Of a stretch of DNA of 64,000 nt, positions 11,051 to 23,984 are shown piece after piece (positions within the stretch are counted from its first letter, which is position 1; every line of letters begins with the position of its first letter). The DNA is taken from NCBI GenBank assembly GCA_018873245.2, contig JAEMBT020000009.1, positions 558,001 to 622,000 of the forward strand, written 5' to 3'. The notes beneath the pieces were generated by a model. The model saw nothing but the letters and a program-made list of their open reading frames with translations. It had not been told where the DNA came from and did not search any database. The position numbers and the translations under genes were made by a program. The DNA is from Archegozetes longisetosus (Eukaryota; Arthropoda; Arachnida; Sarcoptiformes; Trhypochthoniidae).

Positions 11051-12911
11051 TTAACTATACCAGATATAAGATTGTATAGACTGTGGTTTAACGACATGTG
11101 AAATTTCTCCATCATTGGGATCATTAATAGTTAGTACAACTGATTCTGCATTCATATTAAGAGCTATCACAACAGTTGCGTTATCTGGTCGAACAAATAC
11201 CGTGGTTTCAAATTTATCAACTTTCGACTTTTCAGTCAATTTAACTCTAACCGATTCTGGACTCAGGAATTTGCTGAAATGCCCCAAAGCATAAAATAAG
11301 GGCTGTTTATAATACTCAAAAGAGGTTGCATTTATAATGATAGGTGCGTCTACAAAGTTATTGATCCAATTTGGACCACCGCTTGTATCTAATGCTAAGT
11401 TCCAATCAGTCCAACCCGTCGTCCAATGATTCAAATCCTGGTTTTAAAGGCAAAAATTTAAATTGAGTCTGAATTGGAACATATATATCTTAATTTAATA
11501 CAAACAGTGATTATATCATAAGCATATTTCTCAAAATTAGTCCAATTTCCGAGTGAGACATGAGTAATATTTTTCTGCCATCCCTCACACGCTTCAGTTG
11601 CCAAAAGAAACAAATTCGGATATTTCTGATTTGTTTGGTCTAATAAATCAATATTTTCAGGTGCATTTTCGTACCAATGAAACCCAAGCCCTGAAACATA
11701 TTTAGCCGACTCTTCATCACTGAGTATAACGTCAGCCCAATTATAAACATGAGACCTCTTTTCGCCGTCAAATATCATTAATTTCAAATTGTTTTGCCCA
11801 TAACCAGCCTTTTCTAAAGTTGGTCCTAGATTATATTTAATGAAATCGCGCTGAGTTTCTGGAGTGAACCCTAAATCGTTAAAACGATTTTCAAGTGCTA
11901 AATGTTTGAATCCATTGTCCGGTTCGTTCTCAACTGTCAGTCCCCATAAGTTTACACCATTAGATTTGTACGCATTCAAAAATCTATTAATATACATGTC
12001 TTGTCATAAATCGATTGCATAATACTATGTGAGTTTGAAGATTGAAAAAGATTTACGTTGGATATGAGAGTTACATACTTTACAAAATAATTTGCCCAAA
12101 TTTGATAGTATTTGCCTCCTGGCTCACCAATAAGCACTCCTCCCTTTCCAAAAGATTGTGTTGATTTCATCCAAGCCGGTGAACTCCACGGACTTCCAAA
12201 AAGTTTCAGTTTGTGTGGACTTAATTTTTCAGCCAACTTTATATAGGGGATCTGAAAATAAACTTTCATTAAAAAATAGTTGTGGTAGTTTAAGTTTGCC
12301 AGTATCTAACTTTATAAATCAAATCCTCTTTAGTCAAGCTAAAATAAGTCAAGTTGTCATCATTTGGTTCATCACAATAAGAATAGGGATAAGTCGAAAA
12401 ATCACTGCCAGCGATGGGTATTCGACCGATTGTGTACTCAATGCCTTTTTCGGAAAAATAATTTTCTAGAACATGCGTTTGCATCGATTCCGGAAGACTC
12501 TTAATATTAATTCCGGCAGAATCAGTGAACGCACCGCCAAAACCAATAATCTTCTGATATTTAACAGTTCTATCGATTGTTATTGTTTGCGATTTAGTGT
12601 TCTGTTGGTTATGATGAGCCCCAAACTTCAATTGACTTTCTTTGAATCGATCACCACTTTTACTAGTTTCGTATAATGTTATTATTCCTTTTTCTGTCTT
12701 TTTGATGGGATGCAAATCATCGCAATACGTACTGTTACAAACACAAACTGCAGCTCCATTTCCATAGTCCCTATGAATGCATTGTCGATGAGCCGCATAT
12801 GCTTTTGGAGAATATTAATCGAAATAACGTCGGGATAAGAATTTTAAATATTTAATTTGACTCACCATATAATACTAGAAAGTATAAAAAAATTGATAAT
12901 TTTAGAAACAT
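11051..12911 (-). CDS. Glucosylceramidase (GH30), tandem copy 2
   Basis: Five minus-strand exons 12911-12866, 12801-12311, 12251-12079, 11983-11506 and 11437-11051 encode 524 residues. The intron phases are the same as in copy 1. Exon 1 is a signal peptide (MFLKLSIFLYFLVLY). Conserved elements are CVCNSTYCD, IIGFGGAFTDSAG, GRIPIAGSDFSTYPYSY, FGSPWSSPAWMKS, acid/base Glu in TVENEPDNG and nucleophile Glu in ATEACEGW (about residue 366). The HWYEN and GGPNW segments of the active-site face are intact. It differs from copy 1 mainly in exon 4, which is 12 bp longer, giving FKHLALENRF where copy 1 has a shorter loop. No stops or frameshifts, so it should be active. Confidence 0.92.
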
Positions 12912-14634
12912 CTAGTTTAATTTGGTCTTAGTTATTGAAAAACATTAAAAAAAACTTTCATTAGCTGTCTTTTAGCATAAATTTTATGAATAGGATAAAT
13001 GATTATTTTGTGTTGAGTAATATCCTTATAACTTTTTGATTATTAAACAACGACATATTTAGAATATCTCACAGGAATAACCGTATTGTAATAGCTTTAT
13101 TTCGAAACATCAAAATTTTCTCGAGATTATTTTCGATTCAAAACATTGTCACTCGTGACTGCAAGTTTTGACATGAACTTCTTTTTTTTAAAAAGATATC
13201 TAAAGTGCTTGTTGTTACTTCATTATAATCGGTGAACTCAGTAACAGTACTTTCTGCTCTCCACGATTCAAAATATCCTTAATAGAACCGAACACATTGA
13301 GTGGAACCTTTTAGTGTTGCCTAATGACGATTTCATTGTTCAATAATTAGTTCGACATCATAACTGTGGTCATATTTAGAGTTATAAATTAAGTCATATT
13401 TTGGATGGACAAAGGATTTTTCAAATCCAATAACTTGTCCACCTTTAGCTTTAATTGTGTTTTTGACTAAAACATAACTTTAACCCTTTACTTTTAAACG
13501 TCTGATGAGTTAGAAATAACAATAACAAAAACTATCTTACCATTGACACTAAATCTAATTCTTATGGCTGCATCTTAAGATTTAGTTCAAAAAGTTCTCT
13601 AAATCCTACGTAACTAAATATTTATTTTAAGAATTGCTCAATAACTTGAACAGAGATAATCATGTAGTAATCTTGAATACAATTCGTTCCTGTAGTGTCA
13701 ATTTAGTATTAATCTACCAGTTTGTCATAAAGTTAGTTTTCTTAAATACCCAAGTCTGCAATCGATTAAAACTCTCTATCTTTTGTTTATGAGCCATACA
13801 TTGTTCGTTTTATGACAGACCTTGGCTTAAGGCATCCTCCAGGTATTGTCAATTTCAATTCAATGTATTATGTTCCATATTTATCAAGAGTAACATTCGT
13901 AAAGTGTTTGCCTTTTGCATAACTCCCTTCACTCAGTTTTACATAACTAAAGACTTTAAAGTAATTGATTACATTTTAGATATGCAGGCTGCAGTAAACT
14001 TCTCAATCAAAGATTCATAGTCAGGGACAATTCGTACCAGAACTATCGTAAGTGCAATTTGTGTATCTGCAATCGTACATTTTGAGGCTAGTTTCAAGTA
14101 AAATATCTTTAGATGGATACTACCGTCATCACTATCATCACCACTGTCACCACTTTAGCTGAAGAAGCGGTTCTAAAGTTTAACTTAATCATTCTGAAAA
14201 TCTGCAACAATACAAGCAAAGCCAATATAGACATGATTTCATTATCATCATCTTTAGACACGAATAAATTGACGATGATGAAGAAATCATATTTATCTTT
14301 TCAGTCTGATCAAATGATTTGAACGATTGTCAAAAATATTCTAATTGGCTATTAATTGAAGTTTTTAAACTTTGCAACAACTAAGGAATACTATTTGGGG
14401 AGTAAGGTATAAATCATTTGATTATGCTTATCAGATAATTGATTCAACTTAATTGTCTTTCACCTTGATATCCCAGCCAGTGTCGAGAGTTATGTTTATT
14501 CGAAATAACCTTTAATTATATAATAAAATGGTTCGAGGTATGAAATCAATTTTAAGCGCTTCGAATTTTTTATTTCTTCAACCAGTGAAATCAATGAAAT
14601 AATATTAAGCATTTTAATAAACTCACATAATTAT
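12912..14634 (-). pseudogene. Spacer with probable decayed serine-protease-like sequence
   Basis: This 1.7-kb spacer between glucosylceramidase copies 2 and 3 has no intact gene. On the minus strand around 13490-13330 a frame reads KAKGGQVIGFEKSFVHPKYD and then SYDVELIIEQ before a stop, resembling the HPxYD...(D)xxLI region around the catalytic Asp of trypsin-like proteases. A DAAI-like stretch followed by a splice-donor-like GTAAG near 13560 could be the altered His region. Further upstream (about 14240) an ATG begins a hydrophobic run (MSILALLVLLQIF). No GDSGGP Ser motif was found. The resemblance is weak and the assignment is a guess. Confidence 0.3.
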
Positions 14635-16485
14635 TTATTGAAACCAAACATAAGACTGAAGTGAATGAGGTTTCACTTCTTTTGAAAACTTGCCATCGAT
14701 CGGGTCGTCAACAACTAATTCTACCGATTCGTTATTCATGTTGAGAGCAATTAAGACAGTTGATTTGTCGGGTCTTATAAAAGCTGTTGTTTCAAAATTT
14801 TCAAGTTTTGATTTTACATTTAATTCAATTCTTTGTGAATCTGGTATCAAAAATTTGCTGAAATGTGCCATCGAATAGAAAATAGGCTCTTTGTAATATT
14901 CATTAGCTGACTTGTTTACAAGGATAGGAGATAGCAACATATTTTCTGGATTATTATCAGCCCAATTGGGTCCTCCATTCACGTCCAACGCCATATTCCA
15001 GTCAACCCAACTCGAAGTCCAGTGATTCAAGTCCTTGAAAAGTATAAAAATTTTTACGATATCAAAATTAATTGCATAAATAAACGATAAGTGACTAACA
15101 GTAATGATATCATAGGCATATTTTTCAAATGCAGACCAACTTCCGAGCATTCCTCTCTTCTCATCAGTACACGCTTCAGAACTTATAAAATACTTGTTTG
15201 GGTATAAATCATGTGTTTTGTCGAGTATTTCGATGTTTTCGGGCTTGTTTTCATACCAGTGAAAAGCTATACCCGAGACATATCTTTCTGCCTCTTTATC
15301 ATCTAATATAACGCGAGACCATTTCTCAACATCTGCTCTTTTCTCGCCATCGAATATGATTAATGAGAGGTTTTCAGATCCATAACCAGCTCTCTCCAGA
15401 GTTGGGCCCAAGTTCAATTTGACGAAATCACGTTGAGTTTCGGGAGTGAACCCCAAATCATTAAAGCGATTTTCTTTTCCTAAATGCTTAAAACCATTGT
15501 CGGGTTCGTTCTCGACAGTCAATCCCCATAGAGTCACGCCATTAGACTTATAAGCATCAAGAAATCTGAACGAAAAAAAACTTTAGGGAACCTGAAAACC
15601 TTATAAACTTATCTAACTTCACAAAATAATTTGCCCAAATTTGATAGTATTTGCCTCCGGGTTCGCCAATGAGTACTCCTCCTTTATGGAAAGATTGTGT
15701 TGTCTTCATCCAAGCCGGTGGACTCCATGAACTACCAAAATATTTCACTTTATGTGGACTTATTTTTTGAGCTAATTTTAGATATGGAATCTGTTTATCG
15801 ATTTAGTTACAAAACAGTATATAAATCTCTGATAATGTTATGTTATGAGTAAAATTGTTTAATAGCAAAGTTATAAACCTTATGAAGCAAATCATCTTCA
15901 GTCAGGTTAAAGTTTGTCAAATCGTCGTCATTTGGTACATCACAATAAGAATAGGGATAAGTCGAAAAATCAGATCCACCTATAGGTATTCTTCCAACTG
16001 AATATTCAGCTCCACTTTCAGAGAAATAATCTTCCAATATGTTTGTTTGCATTTGTTTAGGAAGGCTTGCGATATTAATTCCAGCAGCATCAGTAAAAGC
16101 TCCACCGAAACCAATTATTTTCTGATATTTTTTGTTTCTATCAATTGAAACAGTTTGTGATTTTGTTGTATTGGTCACATGATTGGTGCCAAATTTGAAA
16201 ACAGTTTCCTTCAGACGATCTCCGCCAATGCTGGATTCATACAATGTTATGATTCCTCTATCACTTTTTCTGATTGGACTCAAATCATCGCAATAGGTTA
16301 CATTACAGACGCAAACTGTCGCTCTATCTCCATAGCTTCTATGCACACATGATCGTCGAGAGTGTGCTTAAAAATCAAGTTTTGACATTTATTTAAGATT
16401 TGAGACAATTATCAATTTCATTATGATACTTACAAGTGAAAATTAAACTTAACAAAGTCAGGCCCACAAAAAAGACAAAATTCAT
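14635..16485 (-). CDS. Glucosylceramidase (GH30), tandem copy 3
   Basis: Five minus-strand exons 16485-16434, 16366-15879, 15790-15618, 15565-15100 and 15033-14635 encode 525 residues. Exon 1 is a signal peptide (MNFVFFVGLTLLSLIF) cut before a basic, Cys-containing N-terminus. Exon 2 has CVCNVTYCD and IIGFGGAFTDAAG; exon 3 has FGSSWSPPAWMKT, where the usual SPWSSPAW is changed to SSWSPPAW; exon 4 has the acid/base Glu258 in TVENEPDNG and the nucleophile Glu368 in SSEACTDEKRG. Copies 1 and 4 have NTEACEEW and copy 2 ATEACEGW at the nucleophile, so copy 3 is the most altered around its active site. Exon 5 is 12 bp longer than in the other copies, inserting residues before the conserved tract that precedes ILVN. 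The frame is open throughout. Confidence 0.92.
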
Positions 16486-17375
16486 TTTTCTCTTTGTAAA
16501 ATTTTGTGCATAAACTATGGTGTTTGAAAGAATAAAATTAAGTTCAGGTGATTATAAATTTCAATGACATATTGTGATTGTCTCACATTCATTACGAAAT
16601 TGATTTATTTTTATCTAATTTAACGTTTGTATTATAATTTATTAAGCAATTGGTATCAGATTCAAGTTTTCAGAGATTGCCTAATCTTAGTTCTGCGTAG
16701 TTTCTCTGTTCACTCCGTTGAATGATTGAACATTTGATTTTGGTTAAAAGTTAATTTTTCACGCTCCAGATATTTTTTTCTTCTATCATTTATTCTAAAG
16801 CTTAAAATAGACAGTGTTAGAAATTTTAGTTGCAATGAAAGTTGAGTCGTCTTCTAACTGTCTGAACCGTAAACTTAAATATAGTTAGCAATAACTATGT
16901 ATTGATACAGTTTGCTTAGCAGTATCTAATTTTGAATGTTTTTCATTATGACTTGTAGGAAAAAATAAATGATAAGTTAATCTTCATGTTTTTCAATTTC
17001 TAAAAATAATTTCAAGAGACCGCTTTCAGCTTGAATATCTTGATCGCTGTTTTTTCAAGGTAAAGAATGATCAAAATATTCACAAAGTAGCTAAAGCTTC
17101 GATATCTAAAGCAACTTTTCTTTTAAGGTGATCGTTAAAACTTAAGATTAGACAATTTTAGTACAGGAAATCATTCCTAGATTAGCAAAAGTTTGTTTTC
17201 CAAGTATTTAAGCGAATTTCGATACAAAGTTAAAAACTAAATCTGATCAACAGCTGACATTGAATTGGCTCTAATTGTTTAATTATAAATTGATGACTTA
17301 TGAAAAAAATAACCGTAAGCTTTATAAAAGCCCAAACAATCAAAATTTACCACTCATTCAACTTGAATCATAATA
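16486..17375. other. Divergent intergenic region (glucosylceramidase copy 3 / alkylglycerol monooxygenase)
   Basis: About 0.9 kb between two divergently transcribed genes, so it should hold both promoters. A TTTATAAAAGCCC stretch near 17321, about 50 bp before the monooxygenase ATG, is a plausible TATA element. Nothing else was recognised. Confidence 0.4.
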
Positions 17376-19401
17376 ATGGATATTTTAACTTCAATTCGTG
17401 ACAATGTCTTATACAGAATGCAATATCTCTTCTACATGGTTCAGCCATCGAAGACAATGTTTGAACATGTGGATAATGTTCCGCGATATCTCACTCAAGT
17501 AACAAAAATAGTTTCTTATGAAATCAAGTAACTTGAAAAAATTGCTGAAGCAGTAATTTTTGATATTCTTGAATTATATTGTTTTAAATAGGTATTTCCA
17601 CTGTTGTTCCTTCTTTCATTGATTGAAATGATAGTTCGCTACCTCCAGAAAAAGCCTTCAATAAACTATAATGACACAATTGCTTCTTTGTGTGCAGCAG
17701 GTCTCCTGGAATGTATCAAGTAATCATTCAATATGACTAACATTGAATTTATTAGGCGGTATTTGTTTTAAAGTTCATATCAAGAATAAGAAATTATTGA
17801 CTTTTTAGGCTTTCAGTTCGCAGTTTCGAGCTGTTGACCTATTGCTTTGTTTACGAAAACTTTCGTATAACTACTCTGAAATGGAATTCTTATTTAACAT
17901 GGTTTATATGCTTTCTTGGAGTTGATTTAGGTTACTATACTTTCCATCGACTCTCTCATGGTATGATTTAACAAAAATGCTGAATACCAAATTGAACGTA
18001 TTTATTTCATATTGTTTCCAATTTTTAATCTTATACAAAGCAACATTGAAATTATTTTTATATCATTTTTTATATAAAAAACAAGTATTTGTTCAAAAGT
18101 TGCAAAACTTTTTCAATGACAACCACAAAAATTGTATAAGAAACTTAAACAAAACATAACCGAAACACTATAACTTTAATTTTTCTATAAAATAAATACG
18201 ATTGATCTTTAGAATCACTAAACTTTTCTTAGAAATCAATCTATTATGGGCTGTACATCAAGTCCATCATAGCTTCGAAGATATGAATGTCATATCAGCT
18301 GTAAGAAACTCAGCTCTAAAACCATACACTCAATGGGTATAAAAAACTAATATTCATGTTTAAGACATTAATAATAAAACTTTCTTACTTTTGATTAAGT
18401 TTGCATATCTTCCTCTGGCACTATTCATACCTCCATCAATATTTTTAGTTCACTTGCAACTAGGTGAACTTTTCATGTTTTGGGTTCATACAGAAGTGAT
18501 CAAAAATTTAGGGCCACTTGAATGGATACTCAATACTCCGAGTCATCACCGCGTACATCACGGTTTGGATCAAATTTCATCATTGAATAAATGAATTTTT
18601 AAATAGGATTATCTTTTATCTATAGGTCGTAATAGAAAATATATTGACAAGAACTATGGAGGAACTCTTATCATTTGGGATCGACTTTTTGGCACATTTG
18701 AAGCTGAAGACCCGAAAGAGCCTGTTGCTTATGGATTAGTCCATTCAATAGAGAGTTATAACTCATTTTATGTACAATTCAACCATTTCGGGACTATTAT
18801 TAGAAATTTTTTTAAACATAATAGCTTTAAGGATAAGCTTTCGGTATTGTTGAAAGGACCGGGTTGGGCAGTCGGCAAACCAAGACTTGGAGACTTGAAT
18901 GATGTGCCGCTCATTTGCTATCCTGTCAAGTATTGGTCAATATCATCACCCATTTGGTGGAAAATTTGCCTTTCGTTCACGGTTCTTCGATCGTTAGTCA
19001 CGATAATTTTTTAAAAATCTTATCAATTTATTTATGTTTATTTGAAATTTTTTAGTTTTATCTTCTATTATATATTTGCGAGATCTCAAACCACACCATC
19101 AGTTCAATTCTTTGGTGTCTTATATTTAGTATTTGCGATTATGAGCGTTGGATTCTTACTGGAAAGAAAACCTTTTGCGTCTTATTTAGAGTTATTGAGA
19201 ACTTTGATAACTGTCACTCTCTTACATTCTAATTGCCAATCAATTCTCGTGCAACATTCGTCATTCATTGCACAGGTTTGGCACATATCTTACATAACAT
19301 CAATTTTTTTGTGGCTCTTAATTATCTTACTTTTTAATTCTAATAAATTTATTCCTTACATACAAAATATAACAAATACTAAAATTATAACATATTCATG
19401 A
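17376..19401 (+). CDS. AGMO: Alkylglycerol monooxygenase (ether-lipid oxygenase)
   Basis: Tetrahydrobiopterin-dependent membrane oxygenase of the fatty-acid hydroxylase superfamily that cleaves the ether bond of alkylglycerols. Seven exons: 17376-17498, 17592-17719, 17809-17960, 18233-18336, 18400-18562, 18626-18992, 19056-19401, total 460 residues against about 445 in vertebrates. Histidine boxes of the di-iron site appear in order: FHRLSH at the end of exon 3, HQVHHS in exon 4, and the SHHRVHH stretch at the end of exon 5 after HTEVIKNLGPLEWILNTP, a highly family-specific sequence. Exon 6 carries KYIDKNYGGTLIIWDRLFGTFEAE and KGPGWAVGKPRLG. Exon 7 is mostly transmembrane. The exon 6 donor GTTAGT was chosen because it is the only one that keeps phase with exon 7. 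No disruption seen. Confidence 0.93.
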
Positions 19402-21857
19402 AAAATGCCTTGTTTTGACGTTAAGTTGATTGATTACACCAAAGTAGAAACTCGTTACAATATATATACACATATACAGTAGAAATACCTTCAATTAGTC
19501 GATCTTCATTATGTTGAAAGCCTAAGTTCAAAAGCGAATAGTCAACTGCAATTATTATGATCTTATCACTCGTTCATAGCTTATAAATATATCACAAAAG
19601 CTTATTATTCTATGCAAAATGCTAACTGTAATCAATCAACTATTTAATGTTAGATATATGAATGAAAAATCGTACATATAGGTAGTTTTATTACAAATAA
19701 CATTCAACTCATAACATATTTAAGGCATTTCTCACAATAAGAGTTCCCGACATTTTTGAGACATAGTAACAACCTTTCGGAAAAACTCAGACTTTTGAAA
19801 AGGTAGTCAAAGTCCATTTCCAATCGATAATAAATTTTTACTGACATATCGATCTTGTTTCTATCAGAATCTTTACTCTAATCTATCCCAACAATGGATA
19901 AAGAGATTGAACTCCAACAACTGTTTAAGTGCATGTTCTAAATGTATCAGGTAGATAAATCATAAACCATTGGATTTGTCACAGCAATAAGAGTCGGTTG
20001 AGACCATGCTCGATGCTATTAGGATGTCATCTAATAAACTTGGGTTTGTAGGTTAGGCTAAGTTAGGTAGGTGAAATGACATCCTATAGCATAGAGACTT
20101 ATTGCAGAGACTAGTCCAATGATCTATGTTTTATTTGCCTAAGACATTGGAAACCTACACTTAAAGAATTGCTGAAGTTCAATCCCTTCTCCCATTATTG
20201 AAATAGGTCAAAAATTTATTTCTATAGAAGTGAAATCGAAGTGTCGAGAAAAATTGATTATGAAATCAGAAATGTAATTTGAGTGCTTTTTCGAAAGTCT
20301 AGATTTTTACGAAAGGTACAAAATCTAAAATAAATATTGTACTTATGCTTGCGATTTTTATGACTTAATTATAAAAATTAAGAAAGTTCAAATTCAGCCA
20401 TCAGCGTTATCGCTTTCAACTATTAACTTGAAGTAAGTTTACATAAACTTATAGTAATTGCTGGCCTCAGACCAAGTTATCGCTGGTTGATCTAAAGTAT
20501 TTTCTATTAATATTGTAGTATATTCACACAGAGTCTCACTAACATTTTTGTGAAGTCAATTTTACTTACGATCTAGCAGTGAGGTTTATAAAGATGCAAA
20601 CTCAACGAAAGTTTGAAAAATGCAAACTTCCTTATAGTGGCAGCTCATTCTAATAAATGTCAAGTATTATTGCAAGCGGTTCACTCGATTGAGACCTCAC
20701 AGTACTCTATTTTAATTATCATTTTCGACTCCAAAACTTGTATATATGATAAATAACAACATATCATTGTATATTTGCAATAAATAAAAATTGTTTCTAA
20801 TTTCTTATTTTATCATTTCTGTTTTTAATGAAACCCCTCACCGGTATACGTTTGAACTTTGAAGAAATAAAAATTTTATGAAACTTAGGTCTCGAAAACC
20901 GCAGAATTTGGCTATATAGAAGTGTTTATTTTTATTTCAACAGTTTTAATTATATATAGGATAACTTTTTCAAACGAAAGACTAATTAGTGAGCATTTTT
21001 ACACACTTCATTAATCTAGTTATCAAGTTTGAGGCATCAGCTGTTCATCAAAACACTTTTTGTAATGAACCAAAGCCTTCATTGAAGTTAACTCTAGAGG
21101 TGAACTTCATTCAAAATTCATAATCATTCATTTCTAAAATTTTCATAAATTCTAATTCATAAATAATTAATTCATCATAATTTTAAAAAATTGTTAGCAC
21201 AGACCTAGAATTCTAAACGGTGTTCACTAGTACTACCCTCAATTTTAATTCCATACCATGATTCAATTGTATTACTGATATTAGGTTTTCTCTTCAAACC
21301 TGAATTGGATGTGTTATGATGGAGGACTATATTATAAATCTTCATTTTATTTCAAGAACATACGGAATCTTTATGAAGTTCTTCCATAAGTTTTAAAAAA
21401 TCCAATGAAATGTAATGTTTATATAGTCTGTGCCAAGAGCTGAGTATAATTGGAAGCCTGTGGGGAGTACTTTGTGAAAAATAATGAGGTAATCTGATAG
21501 GTAATGTAAAAATGCGTTAGTTTGAACTCTAAAGTTAGAAAACTTAACCTAAATTTGTTTCAGCTTTAAATATGATTTCATGTTAGTATATTATTACGAA
21601 TATAGATTCTGTTGCTCTACAAGTTTTAGTCATATTAGAAGGAGTGAATTTTCTACAATTCTAGTAACTCTCATTAATTGATGCATTACAAGGTAACTAC
21701 TACTCTTCCACTAAAATCCGTTCTAAATGTAATAAAATTATTTCAATCTGAAAAACTTTTTCGAAACTGATTTTTCATCGTTCAATTGAATATTCTTTCG
21801 GATATTAGTGATTGAGAATTACTTAAGTATACATATGTTTGATTACATCAAAATAAT
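19402..21857. other. Intergenic region with one foldback element
   Basis: About 2.4 kb, AT-rich, no recognisable exon. It contains the foldback at 19885-20205 and little else that can be named. Confidence 0.4.
19885..20205. mobile_element. Foldback (MITE-like) element
   Basis: The left arm (containing TAAAGAGATTGAACTCCAACA, CATTGGA, GCAATAAGAG and AGGATGTCAT) is matched in reverse complement by the right arm, giving imperfect arms of about 140 bp around a short centre with GGTTAGG/AGTTAGGTAGG. No coding capacity. Confidence 0.6.
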
Positions 21858-22085
21858 GCAAACTTGTGGCGGTATAAATTTGCCTGTTAAAATTTCAATT
21901 GAACCTACTTTTTGAACAAATGCGTTAATAAATAGGCCTTTCACTATGGATTAAAAATACTTTATTGAATTGAATATAGAAAGATCTTTAATCCATAGTA
22001 AAAGGTCTATTGATTAACGCATTTGTTCAAAAAGTGGGTTCAAATGAAAGCTTTAATAGGCAAATTTATATCGCCACGAGTTTAC
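21858..22085. mobile_element. Foldback MITE, family A, copy 1
   Basis: A 228-bp near-palindrome beginning CAAACTTGTGGCGGTATAAA and ending CGCCACGAGTTTAC, with inner motifs AACGCATTTGTTC and GGATTAAAAAT in both arms. The same sequence occurs at 29640, 30076, 43248, 46081 and 57558. It carries no protein; it lies just upstream of the first channel gene. Confidence 0.85.
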
Positions 22086-22227
22086 TTGTAGATAAATGGT
22101 GTAAATATTTTTTGTGAAATTAAAATTTCGATAGTATTCGCATTTTTGAAGTTTACTAATTGTTTCAAATACAACTTACATCAGTTATTCAACATTTAAT
22201 GTGGTGTTTTGTAATAAGTTGTTGAAA

Positions 22228-23984
22228 ATGAATAATTGGATCACCCAAATAATTTTACTTATTCTTTGTGCCAAATTTGAAGAATCAATTGGATACGCTT
22301 TGAAGTCAGTTTATTTTCATTTTTCTGAAGTTATTATCTTTAAGTGAATTTTCAATTACTAATATGCTCGATCCATTAGTGGCAGTGGTTCCAATATTAC
22401 TGAAAAACTAAATGCAATTTTTGAAAAGGGATACGATAAGAGACTCCGACCTGGCTATGGAGGTATGGTTTGATTAATTGAAGATTCATTTAATTGTTGA
22501 CAGAATATAAGGTTTATAAATTTAACTTAAATGATTTTGTTTAGTCGAACCGGTAGTTGTTAGCGTAACAATGTTCATAAATGATATAAGCGATATTTCA
22601 GAATCACAAATGGTAATATTCAATTAACTATTTTGTAAACTTTGTAAAAATTTTGAATGAAGTCTGTTTTAATAGGATTTTACGTGTGAATTCTATTTTC
22701 GTCAGTCGTGGTTTGATAATAGACTAGCATTTGATTCTCAGTCAGAGTCTACGCAATTAGTTGTCGAATCAGAATTGATTGATAAATTATGGACTCCAGA
22801 TACCTTCTTTGTTAATGAAAAGAAATCATCGCTACATAAAACTACAAAACCTAACATTTTTTTGAGGATCAGTTCAAAAGGAGAAGTTTATACCAGTATA
22901 AGGTGTGCTTTATTTGTTTTGACTAAGAATAACCTATCGATTTGATGAATAATCATAAGTAAGAATATTGAGACGATGATACGCTCATCGACGATGATTT
23001 CCGATAGTCTATTAGAGAGAGTAGCATATGAGAGAGCGATATTACAGTTCTATACAATTGGCTGAATGGGTCGGCATCTGTCCAAGTAAAAAAAGGCCTA
23101 AAATTACCACAGTTTAGATTAATTGGACACAAATTAACATCTACTACAAACGCATTACACACGGGCAAGAAATTTTGGATTTTCAATTTCTTCTAAATTA
23201 TTAATTTTGAGAACAATAATTCAAACTGAAGTTTTAGTTATTTTTGTTTCAGGCACATTTTCTCATATTATTTGTCAATTCCTTTTCAAGCGTTCGATAG
23301 GCTATTACTTAATTCAGGCCTATATTCCGGCCGGTCTTATAGTCATCATATCTTGGATTCCGTTTTGGCTCGACAGACGAGATTCTCACGCGAGAGTAGC
23401 TCTTGGAGTGACAACTGTCTTAACTATCACTACATTGATTACGAATACGAATGAATCGCTTCCAAAAATATCATACATTAAGTCGATTGATGTGTTTCTT
23501 GAATTTTGTTTTTTAATGGTTTTCGGGGCACTCATCGAATACGCTTTTGTTGGGTTTATGATGAAAAGTGTGACCAAAAGAAAATCAGAAACAGATTTAA
23601 CTCATGATTTGGTAAATAAATAGATTTCTAAAGGTTTCAATAAATATTCAATTATTTGCTTATTTTGTTGAATAGAACCCGATTGAAATGATTGAATCCG
23701 AAAATATTGTCAAACCACTGACTTTCGTTCAAAACAGAAACATTTCTTCAGAAAATGAAAGCTTGCCTAAGAAAACAAGTTCAAAATCTTGCAACAAGAT
23801 TTTGACAAATAGATTTTCTAAACCTTTAACTTGTGATAAAGTTTGTGGCATAAGAGTAAATTGTGTCGATAAATATTCGCGTAAATTGTTTCCAATTTGT
23901 TTCGTTTGCTTCAATTTCTTATATTGGATTTGTTACCTATACATGTCTAGTGTGTTCACAAATGATTTTGTTCTTAATCAATAG
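22228..23984 (+). pseudogene. Cys-loop ligand-gated channel subunit, copy 1, lacking the Cys-loop exon
   Basis: Related to invertebrate GABA/glycine-type anion channel subunits. Exons seen: 22228-22304 (signal peptide), 22380-22462 (GYDKRLRPGYG), 22545-22612 (VTMFINDISDISESQM), 22676-22902 (ligand-binding domain with KLWTPDTFF), a segment ending at 23164 (WLNGSASVQV, GLKLPQFRLIGH), 23253-23611 (M1-M3) and 23676-23984 (M4, ending [13 protein letters not shown]). The 83-bp exon encoding the disulphide loop (C-x13-C with FPMD), present in copies 2 and 3, is absent; only about 120 bp with no such motif lie in its place. The following exon has a disrupted 5' part and would need a GC donor (ACGG/GCAAGA) to reach the next exon. 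Otherwise all exons are open. Probably a young pseudogene, or a subunit with an unusual extracellular domain. Confidence 0.75.

Noticed and set aside
20040..20075. GGTTAGGCTAAGTTAGGTAGG resembling arthropod telomere (TTAGG) repeats
   Set aside because: Only a few imperfect units, located in the loop of a foldback element; no array.
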